From contig JAKAMD010000010.1 of NCBI GenBank assembly GCA_021823875.1, forward strand, positions 1 to 23,281: a stretch of 23,281 nt of DNA, in the 5' to 3' direction. Under the pieces are notes generated by a model. The model saw only the letters and a list, made by a program, of their open reading frames with translations, did not search any database and was not told where the DNA came from. Shown in pieces: positions 16,973 through 23,281 of this stretch (position 1 is the first letter of the stretch; every line of letters starts with the position of its first letter). Origin of the DNA: Pseudomonadota bacterium. Its GTDB lineage: Bacteria; Pseudomonadota; Alphaproteobacteria; Rhizobiales; Xanthobacteraceae. The position numbers were made by a program, and so were the translations under genes.

Positions 16973-19900
16973 ATGCTGCAAGGCTGGGTCGTCATCGCGG
17001 TGGCGCTCGGGTACATCGGCTTGCTCTTCCTGGTGGCAAGCTACGGTGACCGCATACGCCATCTTGGCGGCGAAGGCCGGACGCGGCTGCTGATCTACCC
17101 GCTGTCGCTCGCGATCTACTGCACGTCTTGGACTTTCTTCGGCTCGGTCGGCTCGGCATCGCGCACCGGCTACGAATTCCTCACCATCTATATCGGGCCG
17201 GTGATCATGGTCGGCCTGTTCTCGCCGCTGATCGTGCGGGTAGTCCGGCTCGCCAAGGCGCAAAACATCACCTCGATCGCCGATTTCATCGCCGCGCGCT
17301 ACGGCAAGGGCCAGGCGGTGGCCGCCACCGTCGCGCTGATCGCCATCATCGGCACGGTTCCCTACATCGCGCTGCAACTCAAGGCGGTGTCGTTCTCGCT
17401 CGAAACCATCCTCTCCCAGGTCGCGCCCGGCAAGGACGTCACCCAACCGGTGTTCGGCGACATCGCGCTGTTCGCCGCGCTGGCGATGGCGGTATTCGCG
17501 GTGTTGTTCGGCACGCGTCATATCGACGCCACCGAGCATCAGGACGGACTGATGCTGGCGATCGCGGCGGAATCGATCGTCAAGCTCGTCGCCTTCCTCG
17601 CGGTCGGCGTCTTCATCACCTTCTACATGTTCGACGGGCCGAGCGCGCTCTTTTCCGCCGCGCGCACGCATCCCACTGCGGCCGCCATTTTCTCGCGCAG
17701 CCCGCCCTTCGACACCTTCATCGTCACCACGCTGTTGTCCTTCGTCGCGATCATTCTGCTGCCGCGTCAGTTCCATGTGGCGGTGGTGGAAAACCACAGC
17801 GAAGGCGAGATCAAGCGCGCGGCCTGGCTGTTCCCGCTTTATCTGGTGCTGATCAACCTGTTCGTCGTGCCGATCGCGATCGCGGGCCTGGTGACCTTCC
17901 GGACGAGCTCGATCGACGGCGACATGTATGTGCTGGCGCTGCCGCTGCATGCCGGCTCCAACCTGTTCACCATCGCCGCCTTCGTCGGCGGCCTGTCGGC
18001 GGCAACCGCCATGGTGATCGTGGAATCGGTGGCGCTGTCGATCATGATCTCCAACGACATCGTGATGCCGCTGGTGCTGCAACGGCGCGCGACGCTGATC
18101 ACCGACCGCGAGGACGTCGGCGCGCTGCTGCTGACCGTGCGCCGGCTCGCCATCTTCGGCATCCTGCTGCTCGCCTACATGTATTACCGATCGGCCGCCG
18201 AGGCGCAGCTATTCGCCATCGGCATTCTCGCCTTCGCGGCCATCGCGCAACTGGCGCCGGCCTTCTTCGGCGGGCTGTTGTGGCGGCGCGCCACCGCCGG
18301 CGGCGCCATTGCCGGCATGAGCGCCGGCATCCTGGTCTGGGCCTATACGCTGCTGCTGCCGAGCTTCGCCGATATCGGCTTTGTCGGTCAGCACATCCTG
18401 ACCCACGGCCCGTGGGGCATCGCCATGCTGCGGCCGCAGCACCTGTTCGGGCTCGACATGCAGCCGCTGGTGCACGGGGTGCTATGGAGCCTCAGCCTCA
18501 ATATCTTCGCTTATGTCGCGGTATCGCTCCGCCGGGAACCGACGCCGATCGAACGCCTGCAGGCCAATCTGTTCGTTCCTTCGGAGCTGGCGCCGATCAA
18601 GCCGACATTCCGGCTTTGGCGCTCTTCCGTGACGGTGGAAGAGTTGACGGAAACGGTGGCGCGCTATCTCGGCGAGCCGCGCACGCGCGCGGCCTTCACG
18701 AGCTTCGCGGCCACCCATCGCATCAGCCTGGAGCCCAAGGACGAGGCCGATTTCCGCCTGGTGCGCTATGGCGAACATATCCTGGCGTCCGCCATCGGCG
18801 GCGCATCCTCCCGGCTGGTGCTGTCGCTACTGTTGCGCAAACGCACGCTCTCCACCAAGGCCGCGCTCAAGCTGCTCGACGACGCCAATGCCGCCATCCA
18901 GTACAATCGCGAAATCCTGCAGGCCGCACTCGACCACGTGCGCCAGGGCATCGCGGTATTCGACAAGGACCTGCAGCTGATCTGCTGGAACCGGCAATTC
19001 GGCGACATTCTCGATCTGCCGCCCAGCCTGATCCGGTCCGGTATTGGATTGGCCGAGATTCTGCGCTTCAACGCGCGGCGCGGCGCGATCGCCGTCGACC
19101 ATATCGACGAATATGTCCACCAGCAGATCGCGCGCTATGTCGAAGGCAGCGAGCCCTTCCTCGAGCGTTTTGCCAAGCCGGGGCTGGTGATCGAGGTGCG
19201 TGCCAACCGCATGCCGGATGGCGACATCGTCACCACCTTCACCGACATCACCGCCAGCGTGGAGGCCGCCGAGGCGCTCGAACGCGCCAACGAGTCTCTG
19301 GAGCGGCGCGTGCACGAGCGCACCGAGGAGTTGACCAAACTCAACGCCGCGCTCGCCCGCGCCAAGGGCGAGGCCGACGCCGCCAATATCTCGAAGACCA
19401 AGTTCCTGGCGGCGGCCAGCCACGACATCCTGCAGCCGCTCAACGCCGCGCGGCTCTACGTCACCAGCCTGGTCGAGCGCGGCGGCAATGAAGATAACCG
19501 CCTGATCGGCAATATCGATGCCTCGCTCGAGGCGGTGGAGGAAATCTTCGGCGCCCTGCTCGATATTTCACGGCTCGATACCGGCGCCATGCGCCCGGAT
19601 TTCGCCAGTTTCCGCATCGACGACGTGATGCGGCAGATCGAGCTCGAATTCAGCCCGCTAGCCGCGGCCAAGAACCTCAAGCTCACCTTCGTTCCCTGCT
19701 CGCTGGTGGTACGTTCCGACCGCCGCCTGTTGCGCCGGCTGGTGCAGAACCTCGTCTCCAATGCCATCAAATATACGCCCTCGGGCCGTGTGCTGGTCGG
19801 CTGCCGGCGGCGCGACGACACCTTGCGCATCGATGTCTACGACACCGGCGTCGGCATTCCGCAAGACAAGCAGCGCGACATCTTTGTCGAGTTCCATCGG

Positions 19901-20488
19901 CTCGATCAGGGCGCCAAGATCGCGCGCGGGCTGGGCTTGGGCCTGTCGATCGTGGAGCGCCTCGCGCGCGTGCTCGCCTGCCCGGTCGAGGTGACTTCGC
20001 GCTTCGGACACGGCTCGCATTTCGCGGTCGCCGTGCCAATCTCGCGCGCGGCGCCGTTGGCGCTGCCACCGCGCGACGAGCCACGCGTCGACGCCAGCCA
20101 GCTCGCCGGCATCGCCGCGCTGTGCATCGACAACGAACCGTCGGTGCTCGACGGCATGGAGACGCTGCTGCGCGGTTGGGGCTGCGAGGTGATCAAGGCG
20201 CCGGATCTCGAGCTCGCGCTGGCGGCGATCGCCGAGGGTCCTACGCTGCCGAACGGATTGCTGGTCGATTACCACCTCGACCACGGCAACGGCATCGAAG
20301 CGATCGGCGCGCTGCGCCGCATCTGCGGCGATCTGCCGGCGATCCTGATCACCGCCGACCGCTCGCCGGCGGTACGCGAACTGGCGCGTGCGGACGACAT
20401 CCAGATCCTGCACAAGCCGGTCAAGCCGGCGGCGCTGCGCGCGCTGCTCGCGCAATGGCGCGTGATGCGCGCGGCGGCGGCGGAATGA
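16973..20488 (+). CDS. Hybrid sensor histidine kinase with SLC5 transporter, STAC, PAS, kinase and receiver domains
   Basis: A ~1171-residue membrane sensor. Residues 1-520 form about 13 helices of a sodium:solute symporter (SLC5/PutP-like) domain, as in CbrA and CrbS. Residues ~540-630 fit the STAC linker domain (VRYGEHILASAIGGASSRLV). A PAS-like domain (~650-763, LDHVRQGIAVFDKDLQLICW) is followed by a coiled coil, HisKA with H817 (ASHDILQPL), an ATPase domain with N930 (NLVSNAIKY), VYDTGVGIP and GLGLGLSIV, then a C-terminal receiver with phospho-acceptor D1099 (LLVDYHLD). All catalytic residues are intact. ATG at 16973 follows a GGGGAGGG site at about 12 bases; GTG at 16961 is an alternative. 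Relatives sense or transport small carbon or nitrogen compounds and control their use; the ligand here is unknown. Confidence 0.9.
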   Translation: MLQGWVVIAVALGYIGLLFLVASYGDRIRHLGGEGRTRLLIYPLSLAIYCTSWTFFGSVGSASRTGYEFLTIYIGPVIMVGLFSPLIVRVVRLAKAQNITSIADFIAARYGKGQAVAATVALIAIIGTVPYIALQLKAVSFSLETILSQVAPGKDVTQPVFGDIALFAALAMAVFAVLFGTRHIDATEHQDGLMLAIAAESIVKLVAFLAVGVFITFYMFDGPSALFSAARTHPTAAAIFSRSPPFDTFIVTTLLSFVAIILLPRQFHVAVVENHSEGEIKRAAWLFPLYLVLINLFVVPIAIAGLVTFRTSSIDGDMYVLALPLHAGSNLFTIAAFVGGLSAATAMVIVESVALSIMISNDIVMPLVLQRRATLITDREDVGALLLTVRRLAIFGILLLAYMYYRSAAEAQLFAIGILAFAAIAQLAPAFFGGLLWRRATAGGAIAGMSAGILVWAYTLLLPSFADIGFVGQHILTHGPWGIAMLRPQHLFGLDMQPLVHGVLWSLSLNIFAYVAVSLRREPTPIERLQANLFVPSELAPIKPTFRLWRSSVTVEELTETVARYLGEPRTRAAFTSFAATHRISLEPKDEADFRLVRYGEHILASAIGGASSRLVLSLLLRKRTLSTKAALKLLDDANAAIQYNREILQAALDHVRQGIAVFDKDLQLICWNRQFGDILDLPPSLIRSGIGLAEILRFNARRGAIAVDHIDEYVHQQIARYVEGSEPFLERFAKPGLVIEVRANRMPDGDIVTTFTDITASVEAAEALERANESLERRVHERTEELTKLNAALARAKGEADAANISKTKFLAAASHDILQPLNAARLYVTSLVERGGNEDNRLIGNIDASLEAVEEIFGALLDISRLDTGAMRPDFASFRIDDVMRQIELEFSPLAAAKNLKLTFVPCSLVVRSDRRLLRRLVQNLVSNAIKYTPSGRVLVGCRRRDDTLRIDVYDTGVGIPQDKQRDIFVEFHRLDQGAKIARGLGLGLSIVERLARVLACPVEVTSRFGHGSHFAVAVPISRAAPLALPPRDEPRVDASQLAGIAALCIDNEPSVLDGMETLLRGWGCEVIKAPDLELALAAIAEGPTLPNGLLVDYHLDHGNGIEAIGALRRICGDLPAILITADRSPAVRELARADDIQILHKPVKPAALRALLAQWRVMRAAAAE

Positions 20489-21028
20489 GCACCCATCGCA
20501 TGAAGGAAGGGCAGGCCTAAGACACCGAGCCTTCCCGAGCCTTGGGGGCCCGCTGGCGTGCCCGCAGGAGTTTACTCAGCACGGCTTGAAACGATCCGCT
20601 TACTTCGGCGAAGACCTGATTCCAGAACCCTTGGAATTGGATTCCCGCATTCGTAGAAACGCGCGGGAAAGTCGCCATTTAATCAAATCGGATCAGCCCC
20701 TCGCGGGGATCCGTCATCCATTCGGTCAATTGGCTGCTGCTAGAACAAAACTGCAACTCTGTCCTACATATATCATATATTGAATACATTCGCGAAGCGG
20801 TGTTACTCACCGCACGTCACGTTTGCGTCGTCGAACGCGGAGGCAGCTATTCCGCTGCACTCAAGAGTTTCGTTTCCCATTCTAGAACACGACATCCGTT
20901 CAAGCGAAATCGACGACGCAACAGCGGCAAGATCAAAGGCGGGCGACGCACAGTGAATGACATCTCCGGCCCAGTTTGAGGCGACACTCGGACCGTGAGG
21001 CGCGCATTCGCAAGCGAGGAAAAAGCAT
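20489..21028. other. Long intergenic region between the sensor kinase and the diheme cytochrome
   Basis: These 540 bases hold no convincing gene; short open frames on both strands lack family features. Notable are an AT island at 20755-20790 with the near-palindrome ATATAT-C-ATATAT (20768-20780), the inverted repeat GCGGTG-TTACT-CACCGC (20797-20813), and a ribosome site (GAGGAA) for the cytochrome start. Promoter elements of the cytochrome gene probably lie in this AT-rich part. Confidence 0.45.
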
Positions 21029-21949
21029 ATGTGGAAGCAATCAAAATGGATCGCGGTGCTCGCCGTCACGCTGGCCGGACCGGCAATGGCGGGCACTTTG
21101 CCGAGTCTTCCGAACCCTCCAGCGAATTACCCGACGGGCGAACTGGGGCGACTGGTGAAGCTCGGTGAAGACATCATCATGCACACCGACACCCATCCGC
21201 TCACCAAAGACCTCGTCGGCAACAAGCTGCAATGCACGAGCTGTCATCTGCAGGGGGGCCGCGCCAAAACGATCGGCACTTTCATCGGTACGGCAACGGC
21301 ATTCCCTGCGTTTTCCAAGCGCGAGAAGACCGTCCAGACGCTGCAGGACCGCATCAACAATTGCTTCATGCGCAGCATGAACGGCAAGCGCCCGATCATC
21401 GACACCGAAGCCTCGGTGGCAATGGCCAGCTACGTTACTTGGCTTTCAGAAGGACTGCCGGTCGCGATGAATGCCCAGAAGCCCGTGACGCCTTATTACT
21501 CTGGCACGTGGCCGGACAAGGAAGTGGTACCGCTGATCAAGAAGGCGACCCATGCGAATTACCTGAACGGGCAGAAGATCTATCAACAAAGATGCCAAAG
21601 CTGCCACGGTGAGAACGGTCAAGGCGCCGGCAACTTCCCACCGCTTTGGGGTAACGGCGCCTACAACACCGGCGCCGGCATGAGCAAGCTCGAAAAGATG
21701 ACGAGCTGGCTTGAACCCAACATGCCGGCGGGCAATGCCAATCTGACCAAGCAGGAGGCGGTCGACGTCACGCTCTTCATCGATGCCCAGCCAAGGCCAA
21801 GCTTCAATCTCCAGGATCACCTGCTGCCGAAGAGCGAGATGGGCTACTACAACTCCAAGGTTCTCAAAGAAAAGCACGACGTGCGCAGCAACTTCAAAAT
21901 ATTCGGCCTTGATGTTGATGCCATCCGGGGCGATCGCCGTATCCGCTAG
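21029..21949 (+). CDS. tsdA: TsdA-like diheme c-type cytochrome (thiosulfate dehydrogenase family)
   Basis: A 306-residue periplasmic protein: signal peptide at 1-21 (cleavage after GPAMA), then two c-type haem domains with C69-T-S-C72-H73 and C189-Q-S-C192-H193. The first domain carries GRLVKLGEDII, the haem motif and INNCFMRSMNGK; C112 lies 39 residues after H73, the same spacing as the haem-ligating cysteine of Allochromatium TsdA. The second has FPPLWGNGAYNTGAGM, NMPAGNANLT and FIDAQPRP, all typical of TsdA. The family joins two thiosulfates to tetrathionate, or reverses this, and passes electrons to other carriers. ATG at 21029 has GAGGAA seven bases upstream. No tsdB or sox gene is adjacent, so the physiological role is not certain. 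Confidence 0.85.
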   Translation: MWKQSKWIAVLAVTLAGPAMAGTLPSLPNPPANYPTGELGRLVKLGEDIIMHTDTHPLTKDLVGNKLQCTSCHLQGGRAKTIGTFIGTATAFPAFSKREKTVQTLQDRINNCFMRSMNGKRPIIDTEASVAMASYVTWLSEGLPVAMNAQKPVTPYYSGTWPDKEVVPLIKKATHANYLNGQKIYQQRCQSCHGENGQGAGNFPPLWGNGAYNTGAGMSKLEKMTSWLEPNMPAGNANLTKQEAVDVTLFIDAQPRPSFNLQDHLLPKSEMGYYNSKVLKEKHDVRSNFKIFGLDVDAIRGDRRIR

Positions 21950-21968
21950 CGTGACATGAATTAGGCTC

Positions 21969-22010
21969 GCCATCCGCCGGCCACACGCAAGAGCGTGAAC
22001 GGCGGGTGGC
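21969..22010. terminator. Long nested stem-loop between convergent genes
   Basis: GCCATCCGCCG (21969-21979) pairs with CGGCGGGTGGC (22000-22010), with one G-T wobble, and encloses CACGC-AAGA-GCGTG (21984-21997). It begins 19 bases after the cytochrome stop and faces the end of the response regulator gene. There is no long T-run, so it may act as a factor-aided terminator or as mRNA 3'-end protection. Confidence 0.55.
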
Positions 22011-22092
22011 GGCTGCTTTGACCGCGTGCCGCCGCGCAACCGGAATCCGGCAAATTTCGGAATCTTGCTTGGGCGGGCGCGCTGGGCGAATG

Positions 22093-22824
22093 CTAGCCCG
22101 CCGTCACCGCCCCTTGCGGCCATTGGCCGGCTTCGATCTTGGAGGCGGCGATGACCGCCTGGGTGCGGCTTTCGACCCCGAGTTTCTGCAGGATGGCCGA
22201 GACATGCGCCTTCACGGTCGCTTCCGAGACGCCGAGCTGGAAAGCGATCTGCTTGTTGAGCAGACCCTCCGACAGCATCATCAGCACGCGCACCTGTTGC
22301 GGGGTGAGCGTCGCCATGCGCGCCATCAGTTCGGCCGTCTCCGCATCCGAGCCGGTCGAGAGATCGACATCGGGCGGCGTCCACACTCCGCCTTTGAGCA
22401 CGCGCGAGATCGCGGTGCGCATGGCGTCAATCCCGACCGTCTTCGGAATGAAACCGGAAGCGCCGAATTCCATGCAGCGACGAATGGCCGCGGGGTCGTC
22501 ATTGGCCGAGACCACGATCACCGGCGCGCTTGGGTATTGCGCCCGCAGATACATCAGACCGGAAAAGCCGCGCACACCCGGCATGGCGAGATCGAGCAGA
22601 ATGAGATCGACCTCCGCGTTGCGGTCGAGCAATTCGGCGACTTCGTCGAGCGTTCCCGCCTCCGCGATCTCCGCCGCGGCTAAAAGTCCGTGCAGCGCCT
22701 CGCGCAGCGCGCCGCGGAACAGCGGGTGGTCGTCGGCAATGACCAGTCGATAGTGCGGGGCGTCGTTCAATGCCTGTGCAGCCTTTCGGTACCGGGCACG
22801 CCAACCGCGTCCCGTGCGCGTCAC
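22093..22824 (-). CDS. LuxR/NarL-family response regulator (CrbR/AgmR-like)
   Basis: A DNA-binding response regulator of up to 243 residues. The receiver domain begins at YRLVIADDHPLFRGAL (acidic pair D31-D32) with phospho-acceptor D78 in LILLDLAMPG and a conserved lysine in FIPKTV. The C-terminal GerE/LuxR helix-turn-helix is LTPQQVRVLMMLSEGLLNKQ followed by VSEATVKAHVSAILQKL. GTG at 22824 gives a long Arg-rich extension before the receiver; TTG at 22770 (LNDAPHYR) starts nearer the usual place. It is convergent with the TsdA-like gene and about 1.6 kb from the SLC5-type hybrid kinase. Kinases of that type pair with LuxR-type regulators (CrbS/CrbR) in other proteobacteria, so it is a plausible partner (inference). 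Confidence 0.9.
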   Translation of the reverse strand: MTRTGRGWRARYRKAAQALNDAPHYRLVIADDHPLFRGALREALHGLLAAAEIAEAGTLDEVAELLDRNAEVDLILLDLAMPGVRGFSGLMYLRAQYPSAPVIVVSANDDPAAIRRCMEFGASGFIPKTVGIDAMRTAISRVLKGGVWTPPDVDLSTGSDAETAELMARMATLTPQQVRVLMMLSEGLLNKQIAFQLGVSEATVKAHVSAILQKLGVESRTQAVIAASKIEAGQWPQGAVTAG

Positions 22825-23281
22825 AATCTACACGATATTGCCACGTGGCGAGATGAACAATCGGCCAAAGCAACCAGAGTGATACTGCGCTGCAGCAAGT
22901 TTTTGCTCGCAACAGCGGCAAATCTGTGTGTGAGAATCATACGTCATTACAGGGTATTATTTCCGTTTATTAAGACAAAAGTCGCATAAACGGCACAAGC
23001 CCCGATCTTGGCCTGGGCGCACACGTCAAAACCGGCGCATCAAGGACACCAGGTTGTCGCGGCAATGTCGGGAGATTGTCGCCAGCTCTTTCCATCGACA
23101 TCGCCCCGCAGGCGTACACGTTCGATCCGCAACGTAGGCAGATCGGGAACTGAATGAGGCATCTGAACGGGTATCGCCCATTGATGCGCTCGATCGGCAT
23201 GCAAGACCAACCAGCGCGGCGACGGGCGGCCGGTGGGCGAACACGGCCGGTCCGGGCGCAGGGGGAGCTACTGCCGCGTTT
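22825..23281. other. Upstream region of the response regulator and right edge of window
   Basis: No convincing gene is seen. Two overlapping short - strand frames (22970-23200 and 23026-23244) have no family features. The region contains a perfect palindrome GCCACGTGGC (22840-22849), a small stem AGCAA-GTTT-TTGCT (22894-22907) and an AT-rich stretch at 22930-22990 that may hold the promoter of the response regulator. Confidence 0.4.
22840..22849 (-). promoter_or_regulatory. Palindrome GCCACGTGGC, possible operator of the response regulator gene
   Basis: A perfect 10-base palindrome with a CACGTG core lies 15 bases before the GTG at 22824, or about 70 bases before the alternative TTG at 22770. 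In the second case it would sit in a normal operator position. The protein that might bind is unknown. Confidence 0.3.

Noticed and set aside
17128..19491. A 787-residue + strand frame inside the sensor kinase gene
   Set aside because: Out of frame with the clear SLC5/PAS/kinase domains; its product is Arg/His-rich without helices or motifs.
20690..20712. Hairpin-like GGATC...CCCC-TCG-GGGG...ATCC element
   Set aside because: It has a bulge, no T-run and no neighbouring 3' end, so a terminator call is not supported.
20586..20783. A 65-residue + strand frame in the long gap after the sensor kinase
   Set aside because: No ribosome site, no recognisable features, and it runs into the AT island; most likely chance.
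22970..23244. Two overlapping - strand frames with several Cys residues at the right edge
   Set aside because: Cys spacing does not form a clear zinc-binding pattern in either frame, and no frame continues it; a decayed small protein cannot be excluded.

Overview
The window is GC-rich, with dense, strongly coding-biased DNA typical of an alphaproteobacterium. The best lineage marker is a C4-pathway 5-aminolevulinate synthase (hemA). The sugar-acid dehydratase, the SLC5-type hybrid kinase and the acyl carrier protein-tailed pyruvate dehydrogenase-like operon are in keeping with the Rhizobiales (Bradyrhizobium/Xanthobacteraceae-like). That placement is inference. No rRNA, tRNA, CRISPR array, transposase or integrase was recognised.

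Layout. (1) 2-4048, + strand: a tight operon with the 3' part of an AMP-forming acyl-CoA synthetase, 2-oxoacid dehydrogenase E1alpha and E1beta, a lipoyl-bearing E2, and a small acyl carrier protein. No E3 gene is present. (2) 4183-7892, - strand: a FemAB/GNAT-like acyltransferase translationally coupled to an unfamiliar protein built of two copies of a Cys-containing domain, then a family-4-type glycosyltransferase. This looks like a surface-glycan or envelope-modification block. (3) 8031-11417, - strand: a 14-TM DHA2-type exporter and an IlvD/Edd-family dehydratase of the sugar-acid ([2Fe-2S]) type. (4) 11626-14145, + strand: a decayed module, with a large GT-C-like membrane protein carrying an apparent frameshift, coupled to a collapsed family-2 glycosyltransferase that seems to retain only its first ~38 and last ~15 codons. 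(5) hemA at 14304-15533, preceded by a perfect FNR/FixK-type box and followed by a strong intrinsic terminator. (6) An AbrB-family membrane protein (- strand). (7) A ~1171-residue SLC5-STAC-PAS-kinase-receiver hybrid sensor, a TsdA-like diheme cytochrome c, and a convergent LuxR-type response regulator. The last ~460 bases hold no convincing gene.

Themes. Regions 1 and 7 may be connected: SLC5-type kinases paired with LuxR-type regulators (CrbS/CrbR) control acetyl-CoA synthetase in other proteobacteria, and this window holds such a kinase, such a regulator and an acetyl-CoA-synthetase-like gene. Oxygen-responsive control of haem synthesis is suggested directly by the box upstream of hemA. 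The least familiar items are the duplicated Cys-domain protein with its coupled acyltransferase, and the acyl carrier protein embedded in the dehydrogenase operon.
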